Source of the DNA: Methylophaga muralis
GTDB lineage: Bacteria; Pseudomonadota; Gammaproteobacteria; Nitrosococcales; Methylophagaceae
Direction of reading: 5' to 3'
Length of the DNA stretch: 33,928 bases
Assembly: GCF_001720165.1 (NCBI RefSeq)
Contig: NZ_MCRI01000029.1
Coordinates: forward strand, 1 to 33,928
The notes beneath the pieces are model-generated. The model was not told the DNA's origin and ran no database searches. It saw nothing but the letters and a program-made list of their open reading frames with translations. The position numbers and the translations under genes are program-made. This document shows, in pieces, positions 17,987 to 25,881 of this stretch; the stretch's first letter is position 1, and the number at the start of each line of letters is the position of its first letter.

Positions 17987-18659
17987 TGATCTATTTACCA
18001 CTCAGCATTCCAACGTATTATCAGCTGAAGAATTAGCAAATGCCTATGAACGATGGGAAATGCCTCGTGTTGTATCGGTCTCGGATGTTGACGCTGAGAA
18101 TACGAATCCGTTAACGGTTGAAGCCTTAGAGGCTGTGCAACAAGCCGCTCAGGAAGAAGGCTTTAAACTTGGTTATGATGAAGGCTTTCAACAAGGTCAC
18201 GAAGCTGGCTTGAAAGCTGGTGAAGCCGACATTCTGCAGCAAGCCCAGCAGTGGAAAGCATTAATAGACCATTTGCACTCCCCCCTTAAAGCAGTGGATA
18301 CGCTGGTCGAGCAGGATTTGCTCTCCATGCTCAGTGTGCTGGCACGGCAAATGATTTATCAAGAAATTCGCCAACGACCCGAGCTGGTGTTAACCGCCGT
18401 TAGGGAAGCATTGGCGGTATTACCGGTCAGTGATCGCCAACTCAAGGTCTATCTGAATCCAGAAGATATGCAACTGGTCAAAAACGGTCTGAAGCTTGAC
18501 GAAGATACCGGCTGGCAATGGTACGAAGATCCATTACTTAGTCGCGGCGGAGCTAAACTAGTTACCGCAGATACCACTATTGATGCCACGGTTGAAACAC
18601 GGCTCAATAATTTGATTTCGCGTTTATTGAGTCAAGATAATCAGCATGAATCCAGCTGA
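17973..18659 (+). CDS. fliH: Flagellar assembly protein FliH
   Basis: Cytoplasmic regulator of the FliI export ATPase. The product has a variable N-terminus, the GxxxG-like helical segment seen in FliH ([19 protein letters not shown], then LKAGEAD, about residues 65-90) and the C-terminal domain that binds FliI ([20 protein letters not shown]... [18 protein letters not shown]). ATG 17973 inside the fliG end is preferred; an in-frame GTG lies at 17964 and would add three residues. The gene overlaps fliG by 14 bases and fliI also by 14, typical of tight coupling in this operon. Confidence 0.9.
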   Translation: MTSSDDLFTTQHSNVLSAEELANAYERWEMPRVVSVSDVDAENTNPLTVEALEAVQQAAQEEGFKLGYDEGFQQGHEAGLKAGEADILQQAQQWKALIDHLHSPLKAVDTLVEQDLLSMLSVLARQMIYQEIRQRPELVLTAVREALAVLPVSDRQLKVYLNPEDMQLVKNGLKLDEDTGWQWYEDPLLSRGGAKLVTADTTIDATVETRLNNLISRLLSQDNQHESS

Positions 18660-20064
18660 TACCGATGACCGCTCTATGACTTTGCAACAACGTATGCAGC
18701 AGCATCTTGAACGCTTGTCGGCAGATCATGAAACCCCGATCACAGTGGAAGGTCGTTTAACACGGATGGTTGGTCTGACCTTGGAAGCGGTGGGTTTTCA
18801 GGCATCGATTGGTAGTCGCTGTGAAATTTATTCCCCTGGTCGCGAACCGGTAGAAGCCGAAGTTGTAGGCTTTCATGATGAAACACTTTATCTGATGCCT
18901 ACCGGTAATATGCGTGGGTTAGTGCCAAATGCTCGCGTAAGACCTATTCGCAGTGACTCTCAAGTCCCGGTGGGTGAGGCTTTGCTGGGACGAATTGTAG
19001 ATGGTGCCGGAAAACCACTGGATGGTCGTGGTCCGCTTAAAGTAAAAGATAAAGTCCCGTTACATGGAAAAATCGTTAACCCTCTGTCGCGAGCGCCGGT
19101 AAGACAGCATCTTGATGTTGGAGTCCGTGCGATTAATGCGTTGATGACTGTCGGACGCGGCCAGCGGATGGGCTTGTTTGCCGGCAGTGGTGTGGGCAAA
19201 AGTGTGTTACTGGGCATGATGACCCGCTTTACTGAAGCAGATGTGATCGTGGTGGGATTAATTGGTGAACGCGGACGAGAAGTTAAAGAATTTATAGAAG
19301 AGATCCTTGGCGAAGAGGGTTTGAAACGGGCCGTGGTGGTGGCCTCTCCAGCCGATCATTCGCCTTTGATGCGACTGCATGGCGCCATGTTGGCTACCAG
19401 CATTGCTGAATATTTTCGCGATCAAGGTAAACAGGTTTTATTGTTAATGGACTCACTTACACGGTTTGCTCAAGCGCAACGTGAAATTGCATTAGCCGTT
19501 GGCGAACCTCCGGCGACCAAAGGCTATCCTCCCTCCGTGTTTTCCTTATTACCGCAATTAGTGGAACGTGCAGGCAATGGTGAAGTTGGTGGCGGGGCAA
19601 TAACGGCAATTTATACGGTGCTTACCGAAGGTGATGATCAACAGGATCCGATAGCCGATGCGGCTCGTGCGATACTTGATGGGCATATAGTGCTATCCCG
19701 ACAGTTAGCGGAAGCTGGTCACTATCCGGCGATTGATGTTGAAGCCTCGATTAGCCGAGTTATGCCACAAGTAGTGGATGCTAAACACTTGCAACTTGCA
19801 CAACAATTCAAACAAATGTATGCCACTTATCGACAGAACCAGGATCTGATTACCATTGGTGCATATCAGGCTGGCAGCGATCGGCATATTGATGAGGCGA
19901 TAAATCGTTTTCCGGCATTATCAGCGATGTTGAAACAAGGCATGGATGTGGCGCATGATTGGAACAGCAGTGTTCAAGCTCTACAAAAACTGTCATTTGG
20001 CCAGATGAGTCAGCCCTCACAATTAACCGGTCAGCTGATGGCGGCGGAGCAGCGTAATTTCTAA
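18646..20064 (+). CDS. fliI: Flagellum-specific export ATPase FliI
   Basis: F1-beta-like ATPase that energises and unloads substrates for flagellar export. Walker A is [15 protein letters not shown] (about residues 174-188). Walker B is [18 protein letters not shown], followed by the family motif [19 protein letters not shown] and GSITA-like [12 protein letters not shown]. The 472-residue length is normal. It begins inside the fliH 3' end. Conserved catalytic Glu and Arg positions appear intact by eye. It sits in the standard fliHIJ order. Confidence 0.97.
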   Translation: MNPADTDDRSMTLQQRMQQHLERLSADHETPITVEGRLTRMVGLTLEAVGFQASIGSRCEIYSPGREPVEAEVVGFHDETLYLMPTGNMRGLVPNARVRPIRSDSQVPVGEALLGRIVDGAGKPLDGRGPLKVKDKVPLHGKIVNPLSRAPVRQHLDVGVRAINALMTVGRGQRMGLFAGSGVGKSVLLGMMTRFTEADVIVVGLIGERGREVKEFIEEILGEEGLKRAVVVASPADHSPLMRLHGAMLATSIAEYFRDQGKQVLLLMDSLTRFAQAQREIALAVGEPPATKGYPPSVFSLLPQLVERAGNGEVGGGAITAIYTVLTEGDDQQDPIADAARAILDGHIVLSRQLAEAGHYPAIDVEASISRVMPQVVDAKHLQLAQQFKQMYATYRQNQDLITIGAYQAGSDRHIDEAINRFPALSAMLKQGMDVAHDWNSSVQALQKLSFGQMSQPSQLTGQLMAAEQRNF

Positions 20065-20102
20065 TACTGATTTAAAGCATCTTACGTGGATTAAAAAGTG
20101 AT

Positions 20103-20546
20103 ATGACACGGGCAACTAAACTGATTCCAGTAATTGAAATGGCCGGTCGCGAAACGGATAAAGCCATGCAGATCCTTGTTCAGGCCAACAACGTGTTAGA
20201 GCGCGAACGCAATCAGCTCAATGATTTATTACGTTATCGAGAAGATTATTTGCAACAATTTCGACAAGGAGATGCGTTGCAGATGAGCGCCCGTAAAGCC
20301 ATTGATTTAAGATCGTTTCTTGCTCAATTAGATCACGCAATACGTTTGCAACAAAGTCATGTTGAACACTGTTTTAAACAAACTCAACAGCAACAGCAGT
20401 TATGGCTCAAAGCTCGCAACAAACAACGTTCTATTGAATCTCTCAAACAGCGCTATCAAGCAGAAGCCGATCAACGCCAGCAGAAACAGGAACAGCGACT
20501 GGCCGATGAGCACACCGCCATGCTTTGGGCACGCAAACATAAATAA
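20103..20546 (+). CDS. fliJ: Flagellar export protein FliJ
   Basis: A 147-residue helical, strongly coiled-coil protein, rich in Gln, Arg and Lys, in the position of FliJ after fliI. FliJ is the central stalk of the export ATPase and an escort for chaperones. Matching features are the N-terminal TKLIPVIEMAGRETDKAMQIL and the long heptad region to the end (QRYQAEADQRQQKQEQRLAD). The family is poorly conserved, so position supports the call. The operon appears to end here; a sigma-54 promoter follows after three bases. Confidence 0.88.
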   Translation: MTRATKLIPVIEMAGRETDKAMQILVQANNVLERERNQLNDLLRYREDYLQQFRQGDALQMSARKAIDLRSFLAQLDHAIRLQQSHVEHCFKQTQQQQQLWLKARNKQRSIESLKQRYQAEADQRQQKQEQRLADEHTAMLWARKHK

Positions 20547-20548
20547 AC

Positions 20549-20567
20549 ACTGGCATAGTCTCTGCAT
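20549..20567 (+). promoter_or_regulatory. Sigma-54 promoter of the chemosensory cassette
   Basis: CTGGCATAGTCTCTGCATT has GG at 20552-20553 and GC at 20564-20565 with ten bases between, and good TGGCA and CTGCA cores. Predicted start near 20577 leaves a leader of about 110 bases before the STAS gene. Confidence 0.7.
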
Positions 20568-20582
20568 TAACCCCTCAAAAGT

Positions 20583-20638
20583 GGACAATATCTTTGCCGC
20601 AGCGATTGTATATCGTTAGCAAGCGGATATATTTGTCC
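20583..20638 (+). repeat. Nested inverted repeat in the chemosensory cassette leader
   Basis: GGACAATATC (20583-20592) is opposed by GATATATTTGTCC (20626-20638): GGACAA pairs with TTGTCC and TATC with GATA, leaving a three-base bulge. A smaller TATATC (20609-20614) / GATATA (20626-20631) pairing competes. It may be a leader hairpin or an operator. Nothing else was recognised in 20568-20685. Confidence 0.4.
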
Positions 20639-20685
20639 GTGCGGGTCGTTTAACGGCAAAAAATCGTTAGTTGAAAGCCAAAATT

Positions 20686-21003
20686 ATGACGAAAAACATG
20701 ACGACATTAGATTGTGGACAGCAATTAAGCATTGCCCAGCTTGAAGACTGGTATTTGCGTTGTTTAAAAATAGTGCTTGCCTGTGACGATGTGTTTATTG
20801 ATGTCAGCCGTTTACAAAAGATTGATACAGCGGCTTTGCAATTACTTTATCAGTTTCATATACAAGCCCAACAAGTGGGGATCAAGGTGATATGGTCAGA
20901 CATGAGTGAAAGTTTTCAGGATGCCATCATTTTATCCGGATTATCGTTTACGATGGAAAGCCAACAGACATCAACAGGCTTAAATGCCATGGAGAAAAAC
21001 TAA
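20686..21003 (+). CDS. STAS-domain protein (anti-sigma-factor-antagonist-like)
   Basis: A 105-residue single STAS domain, the fold of SpoIIAA-type antagonists and of the small STAS proteins that open several CheA operons. The diagnostic core is VFIDVSRLQKIDTAALQLLY, in which DTAAL (residues 47-51) replaces the usual DSAGL; the phosphorylatable Ser is thus Thr48, still possibly modifiable. I chose ATG 20686; an in-frame TTG at 20671 is less likely and ATG 20698 is possible. It is first in the STAS-cheY-cheA-cheW-parA-globin operon and ends two bases before the cheY-like start. Its role in such operons is poorly defined. Confidence 0.8.
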   Translation: MTKNMTTLDCGQQLSIAQLEDWYLRCLKIVLACDDVFIDVSRLQKIDTAALQLLYQFHIQAQQVGIKVIWSDMSESFQDAIILSGLSFTMESQQTSTGLNAMEKN

Positions 21004-21004
21004 A

Positions 21005-21367
21005 ATGACTAAGATTTTAGTGGTGGATGATTCGCCTTCGTTGAGACAAATGCTGCAGATCATTTTGCAAAACTCTGGCCACGATGTGGTGTGCGCAGAA
21101 GATGGAAAACAGGCTATTGAAATAGTCTCCGAAGTACAGTTTGATTTGATCTTAAGTGACTTTAATATGCCCCAGCTAACTGGGCCTGAATTTATTTCGA
21201 GGCTTAGACAATTGCCGCAATATCGGTTTACACCAGTGATATTGTTAACAACTGAAACGGATGAAGATAAAAAACAGCTTGGACGAGATGCCGGAGCCAG
21301 TGGTTGGCTGAAAAAACCGTTTGATCCGGAACAATTGGTGGTCACGGTTAATTCATTGCTGAATTAA
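21005..21367 (+). CDS. cheY: CheY-like single-domain response regulator
   Basis: A 120-residue receiver domain alone, likely phosphorylated by the neighbouring CheA. Acidic pocket D8/D9, phospho-acceptor Asp52 (LILSDFNMPQLTG), Thr82/Thr83 and Lys104 (WLKKPF) are all present, so it should be functional. I chose ATG 21005, which follows the STAS stop directly; an in-frame upstream start inside the STAS gene is less likely. Whether it binds the motor switch FliM or only acts as a phosphate sink is not clear: the stretch after Lys104 is ordinary. No CheZ-type phosphatase is seen in the window. Confidence 0.9.
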   Translation: MTKILVVDDSPSLRQMLQIILQNSGHDVVCAEDGKQAIEIVSEVQFDLILSDFNMPQLTGPEFISRLRQLPQYRFTPVILLTTETDEDKKQLGRDAGASGWLKKPFDPEQLVVTVNSLLN

Positions 21368-21378
21368 TCTCGCTACTG

Positions 21379-23268
21379 ATGAATCCTTCATTATCTTCTG
21401 CAACGGCTGCTTTCCATCAAGAAGCGCTGCAAACATTACAGCAGATAGAAGACTGGACGTTATCATCCATTCAAAATCCGTCAGCAAGTATGGATCAACA
21501 AGCGGAAACCTTCCGACTTCTGCATTCATTAAAAGGCACTGCAGCCAGCTTTGGAAATGAATCGATCGCCCAGATTTGTCATGCTATAGAAAACGTTTTA
21601 GCTGATAAAACTCAACTCAATACGCAAGGCAGTGAAGCTTTGTTAATGGCAATTGATTATTGCCGTCATATATTAAGCAACTCTCCGTTATCTCCCGAAC
21701 AACATGATGATCAGCGGGATGAGTGTATCGCCAGGCTAAATATGTTGGTCAAACAGGACCTTAATTCAGCTAATCAAACTCAACTCCGGGAACTGTCTGG
21801 CTCGGTATGGCAAATTGATTTTGCACCTCATGCGCAATTTTTTGAAAATGGTCATGATCCGTTGCGGATTATCAGATCACTACGTAATTTTGGCCCGATA
21901 AAAGTGTCGGTATTTACCGAAAAATTACCTGAATTTGCCGATTTTGATCCTTTCCAATGTTATCTGCGCTGGCAAATCACGCTTAAAGCAGAGCTTGACT
22001 ATTACCAGTTAGCAGCCCAATTCGAATGGGTTAAACATATATGTGATGTCACCATAGATATTCTGGCTTTACCGCAAAAAAAGCGGGTTATTGAGCCTAA
22101 CCGTTATAAATTGAATGAAGCCAATCTTGAAGCGTTGCTGACGGTATCGCAAACCATACAGTCTCAATTACAACAGGCTGTTGCACTCACCAACCAGTTA
22201 AATCAGACGGATAAAATTCGTTTATCGCGACGCAACCAAGCGATGAAACGTCAGCAACAGTTTTTACAGCAACAATTGCTGCACATTGCCATGTGTCCTT
22301 TGGCAGATGCCTTTGCCAGACTGCCCCGAATGGCTTTTGATTTGGCCAGCAAAACCGCTAAACCGGTTCAGCTGAACATGGATCTTGCACCAATTGAGTT
22401 GGATAGTTTTATTGTCAATTCACTGATAGATCCTTTGACGCATTTGCTACGCAACGCAATGGCTCACGGAATTGAAGCTGCTGAACATCGTCAACAACAA
22501 GGCAAACCCCTAACTGGGCAAATTCATATTTCGGCCGAGCAAGCTGAAGACCAGTTAATTATCCGTTTCAGTGATGATGGAGCGGGATTGGCCGAAGATA
22601 AAATTCTGGCGAAAGCGAAACAGATGGGTATCAATATTAAGGATTTATCGGATAAACCCAACATTAGTGAATGGATTTTTCGAGCAGGCTTTTCAACCTC
22701 ACAATCGGCGGATGCTATTTCCGGAAGAGGGGTTGGGCTGGATGTGGTAAAGCAACATGTAACCGATATGGGAGGAGACATTGAATTAGTTTCAAACCAA
22801 GGCAGAGGTTGTTGTTTCATCATCAAAATCCCCGTACTTCGTTCATTAATGGATGTGCAGTTGATCCGTATAAATGATCAAACTCTCGCATTGCCGTTAA
22901 TTCATTTAATAGATAGTTATTTATGGGATAACGCCCGGGTTATTTGGTTGAATGGTAAGCAGTGGTTTATTACCGATGAAAATCAGCAAGTTCCGTTGAT
23001 TGATATCAGTAGATTTCTACAATTGCCGTACATTGAACGTAATGAACAGTCAGCCCATATAGTTCTGGTCAATGTTGATAAACGCTTTTTTGCTTTTAGT
23101 GTGGATAGTTTGGCGGATCAGATGCAGTTGTTAATTAAATCTTTGCGCCCCCATTATCATCATATAAACGGTATTAAAGGCATTGCTATTTTGCCTGAGG
23201 GTGATTTGGCGCTGTTGCTGGAGCCAAGCAAATTATTAATGGCTTATGAAATGGATGGTGGCAACTAA
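21379..23268 (+). CDS. cheA: CheA-type chemotaxis histidine kinase
   Basis: Hybrid-less CheA with Hpt, linker, ATPase and CheW-like domains. The Hpt domain carries His49 in LLHSLKGTAASFG. Residues about 145-240 (WQIDFAPHAQFFENGHDPLR) resemble the substrate-domain region of STAS-operon CheAs. The dimerisation part (about 245-300) is Gln-rich and diverged. The ATPase has N box LLRNAMAHGIE with Asn359, G1 FSDDGAGL and G2 ISGRGVGLDVV. In the N box, the usual Asp of 'VDHG' is Ala362. The C-terminal 150 residues form the CheW-like domain (RSLMDVQLIRINDQTLALPL). At 629 residues the length is normal. It lies 12 bases after cheY and 3 before cheW. It is probably active, but with altered ATP-site details. 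Confidence 0.9.
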   Translation: MNPSLSSATAAFHQEALQTLQQIEDWTLSSIQNPSASMDQQAETFRLLHSLKGTAASFGNESIAQICHAIENVLADKTQLNTQGSEALLMAIDYCRHILSNSPLSPEQHDDQRDECIARLNMLVKQDLNSANQTQLRELSGSVWQIDFAPHAQFFENGHDPLRIIRSLRNFGPIKVSVFTEKLPEFADFDPFQCYLRWQITLKAELDYYQLAAQFEWVKHICDVTIDILALPQKKRVIEPNRYKLNEANLEALLTVSQTIQSQLQQAVALTNQLNQTDKIRLSRRNQAMKRQQQFLQQQLLHIAMCPLADAFARLPRMAFDLASKTAKPVQLNMDLAPIELDSFIVNSLIDPLTHLLRNAMAHGIEAAEHRQQQGKPLTGQIHISAEQAEDQLIIRFSDDGAGLAEDKILAKAKQMGINIKDLSDKPNISEWIFRAGFSTSQSADAISGRGVGLDVVKQHVTDMGGDIELVSNQGRGCCFIIKIPVLRSLMDVQLIRINDQTLALPLIHLIDSYLWDNARVIWLNGKQWFITDENQQVPLIDISRFLQLPYIERNEQSAHIVLVNVDKRFFAFSVDSLADQMQLLIKSLRPHYHHINGIKGIAILPEGDLALLLEPSKLLMAYEMDGGN

Positions 23269-23270
23269 AG

Positions 23271-23729
23271 ATGTCCTCAAATTCCCATTCAGGCAAAGAA
23301 ATTTACCAGGTGCTGTATCTCAATCATCAGCATTATGCCGTGCCGGTGCAGAGCATTATCAGTGTGTTGGCGCTGGAAAAAATACTTAGTTTGCCCGACA
23401 CACCAAATTGGTTAACTGGCGTTGTGCATGTCCGTAATGCGATTGTTCCAGTTGTTAACTTAAGTTTCATATTCGAAGTTGATTCATTAGCTGATGAGTC
23501 TCGTCATCCTTTACTCGTTCTATTACGCCATCCGCATGACTCACAGCGTTGGCTCGCGCTTTGTGTAACCGATATCACTCAATTGATTGACACAGAGCAG
23601 TTAGCCGAAACGGGTTTAAGATCATCACCACATCCATGTGTGAAACATGTTGTCGATATTGATTCACAACCACTGTATTTGCTGGATATCAGTAAGCTAT
23701 TTGAGCAATTAATGAAGGATCAAGGTTAA
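23271..23729 (+). CDS. cheW: CheW-like coupling protein
   Basis: A 152-residue CheW domain that should couple receptors to the CheA next door. Visible features are YLNHQHYAVPVQSIISVLAL, then TPNWLTGVVHVRNAIVPVVN, the canonical CheW core with its conserved Gly-Val and Arg-Asn, and LCVTDITQLIDTEQL near residue 103. No extra domain is attached, so it is not a ParP-like fusion. The start ATG 23271 lies three bases after cheA, with no strong ribosome binding site, so translation is probably coupled. Confidence 0.88.
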   Translation: MSSNSHSGKEIYQVLYLNHQHYAVPVQSIISVLALEKILSLPDTPNWLTGVVHVRNAIVPVVNLSFIFEVDSLADESRHPLLVLLRHPHDSQRWLALCVTDITQLIDTEQLAETGLRSSPHPCVKHVVDIDSQPLYLLDISKLFEQLMKDQG

Positions 23730-23732
23730 ACA

Positions 23733-24449
23733 ATGGCGATGGATGGACCCACGCGCATCATTGCAGTGATGAACCAAACGCATGATGTTGGTAAAACGAC
23801 TATTACAGCAAATTTAGGTGTCATTCTCGCAGAAATGGGCTATCGGGTGCTCATGTTGGATTTAGATCCTCAAGCAGATTTAAGTCGACAGTTTGGGGTA
23901 CCGGAATCACAATCCGGAATGGATAACTTGCTCAACGATACGAGTCGGGAAAGTGAGTTATTACTCCCTTTAAATGAACGTCTTTCACTCATTGCAGCGG
24001 GTCCTGAGCTCGATTTATTTGAGCAACAAAAACCTTCAGCAAAAATGGGCATTAAGCTGAAGCAATTACTTACTTCGACAATACAATCAGATATAGATAT
24101 TATTCTGATAGATTGTGCGGCTATATCAGGTTTATTAGGAACCAATGCAGTATTGGCGGCAACCGATATGTTAATTCCGGTTTCTGCAGAACATGGAGCT
24201 TTACGCGGTATGATAAAAATGTTGCCGGTATTACAACGCGTTTCATTGTTGAGAGCAGAATCATTACGGTTATGGTTGTGTTTGAACAAATTGCCGGACG
24301 GCACTGACTTTGCTTATCAGTTTAGTAGTTTACTGATCCAGTATTTTCCCAAGCGAGTATTAAAAACCGTGATCTACGACAATGAGTCCGCTAACCCTGC
24401 TGATTACCAATCCTTGGCAAATGATTTGCTGATGGGAAGAGCCGACTGA
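23733..24449 (+). CDS. ParA/MinD-like ATPase with altered Walker A
   Basis: A 238-residue ParA-family protein. The usual Walker A is KGGVGKTT; here it is THDVGKTT (residues 16-23), so the P-loop Lys21 and Thr residues stay but the signature lysine and both glycines are replaced by Thr16, His17 and Asp18. The rest is conventional: ANLGVILAEMGYRVLMLDLDPQADLS, then IILIDCAAISGLLGTNAVLAATD. The signature lysine of this family normally contacts nucleotide across the dimer, so dimerisation or hydrolysis may be altered. In Vibrio the relative ParC places chemosensory arrays at the pole; the position after cheW suggests a similar job. No ParB partner is seen. Its stop overlaps the globin gene's ATG (TGATG, 24447-24451). 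Confidence 0.82.
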   Translation: MAMDGPTRIIAVMNQTHDVGKTTITANLGVILAEMGYRVLMLDLDPQADLSRQFGVPESQSGMDNLLNDTSRESELLLPLNERLSLIAAGPELDLFEQQKPSAKMGIKLKQLLTSTIQSDIDIILIDCAAISGLLGTNAVLAATDMLIPVSAEHGALRGMIKMLPVLQRVSLLRAESLRLWLCLNKLPDGTDFAYQFSSLLIQYFPKRVLKTVIYDNESANPADYQSLANDLLMGRAD

Positions 24450-25798
24450 TGACTGAAAATGCGTTACGACACTATCAGCTTAACGAGACGGCTAAATTAC
24501 AAGAACAAGATATAGCGCTGGTAGAACAGAATTTTGCTGTATTAATGGAGTTCAGTGATGCGTTAGCCGAACGTTTTTATCAACGCTTGTTTACCGAATA
24601 CCCTGAGATCATGCCGTTATTTAAATCGGTAACAATTGAAGGACAGCATAAAAAGCTTTTGGCCTCCATGGTGTTGTTAATTCAACATTTACGTGACACG
24701 GAAATGATCGAGGATTACCTGCAAGGCTTGGGTGCCCGTCATCAACAATATGGTGTTGAGACATCCCATTTTGAGATGTTTATTGAAAACTGGTTGTCAG
24801 TAGTTGCCGAATTTGCAGATCAAAAGTGGGATTCGAAATTACAACAAGCTTGGCGAAATGTTCTTGAATATGTCGCTGAGTTGATGCAAAGCCCGACCCT
24901 TCATCCGGTTGAGCCCGACATTGATTACCCGCCAAACAAAAACGCTACACCAGAGCATGTACTTACTTCATTAGCTGTTGCACAAACGGCAACTCCAATG
25001 TTGATAATCGATTCACAATTAGTGATTCGCTATCTTAATGCTGCAGCCGAAAGTCTTTTCACTGCTCATCAAGACAACATTGAAAAGATGTTTCCTAAGG
25101 TAAAAATCGACAGTTTGATTGGTTATCAAATACAACATGTCATGGACAAGTTACCTTTTCCCAGCGATGTGTTCAGTAATTTTAACCAATTACCATGCAG
25201 TATTGATTTGCATAACGCCATTATTGATTTGAGATTAACTATTTCGGTTTTGTATCAAAAAGACGATGCGGTGGGTTTTTTGTTGGAATGTTACCCGCAA
25301 GCTGCTTCGACAAATAACAAGCTGTCATCGGCAACAGTGAGTACTACAGCTACAGATCATTCCTCAACAGCTTTACCTGTTCTTGAAAAAGCCTTGCTTG
25401 AGGTTCAGCAGCACAATATTCATTTGACGAGCATGTTGCAGGAAATTGATGATGCTGTATTTGAAGCCAGTTTACTGGCATTAAACTGTTCTGTGGAAGC
25501 GGCAAAATTGGGTGAAGAAGCACGACAGTTGCGTGATTTTTCGATGGAGATTCGCATTCTGAACCAACAGCTTAGTCAGTTGCTGCAACCGTTAAAAATT
25601 CATTCAGGGCAACAGCAGCAACAGTTAAAAAACAGCCTTGACCTTGTTCAACAATTGCAACGGGATTTATTGCAGAATCAGCATTTACATCAAACCCAAA
25701 GTCACTATTCAATCGAACAGATAAGCCAACAACTGGCGAGACAAACAGACGCTCTGACGCAGCTTATTAATGTAATTAGTGCAAAACCCTCCTCATGA
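24449..25798 (+). CDS. Globin-PAS-receptor-hairpin fusion, putative soluble oxygen/redox chemoreceptor
   Basis: A 449-residue soluble protein without membrane segments. Residues about 15-150 are a globin close to bacterial haemoglobin (Vgb) by eye: B10 Tyr44, CD1 Phe58, E7 Gln66 and proximal F8 His98 (LGARHQQYGV) are all kept, so haem binding is likely. Residues about 165-290 look like a PAS domain (PMLIIDSQLVIRYLNAAAES). Residues about 310-449 are coiled coil. Within it FEASLLALNCSVEAAKLGEE lines up with the receptor tip [20 protein letters not shown]. The N-helix trimer residues (Phe, Leu, Asn, Glu) mostly match, but the C-helix side (GRGFAVV) is replaced by ARQLRDF. Arms are much shorter than in usual receptors. 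It is translationally coupled to the ParA-like gene. Function as a receptor for the adjacent CheA/CheW is inferred. Confidence 0.75.
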   Translation: MTENALRHYQLNETAKLQEQDIALVEQNFAVLMEFSDALAERFYQRLFTEYPEIMPLFKSVTIEGQHKKLLASMVLLIQHLRDTEMIEDYLQGLGARHQQYGVETSHFEMFIENWLSVVAEFADQKWDSKLQQAWRNVLEYVAELMQSPTLHPVEPDIDYPPNKNATPEHVLTSLAVAQTATPMLIIDSQLVIRYLNAAAESLFTAHQDNIEKMFPKVKIDSLIGYQIQHVMDKLPFPSDVFSNFNQLPCSIDLHNAIIDLRLTISVLYQKDDAVGFLLECYPQAASTNNKLSSATVSTTATDHSSTALPVLEKALLEVQQHNIHLTSMLQEIDDAVFEASLLALNCSVEAAKLGEEARQLRDFSMEIRILNQQLSQLLQPLKIHSGQQQQQLKNSLDLVQQLQRDLLQNQHLHQTQSHYSIEQISQQLARQTDALTQLINVISAKPSS

Positions 25799-25808
25799 AA
25801 ATAGAAGT

Positions 25809-25826
25809 TTGGCACAGCCATTGCTA
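25809..25826 (+). promoter_or_regulatory. Sigma-54 promoter of fliK
   Basis: TTGGCACAGCCATTGCTA carries GG at 25811-25812 and GC at 25823-25824, ten bases apart, with near-consensus TGGCAC and TTGC cores. It is the best match in the window. Predicted start near 25836; fliK ATG is at 25882 behind AAGGA. Confidence 0.85.
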
Positions 25827-25881
25827 TTCAATCCTTAGAAAGCCGTTTTTAGCACGGTTCACCAGTGTTTAAGGAAAAAAT

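Noticed and set aside
20582..20600. Second sigma-54 site (TGGACAATATCTTTGC) before the STAS gene
   Set aside because: The GG to GC spacing is eleven, not ten, and sigma-54 spacing is strict; the site at 20551 fits exactly.
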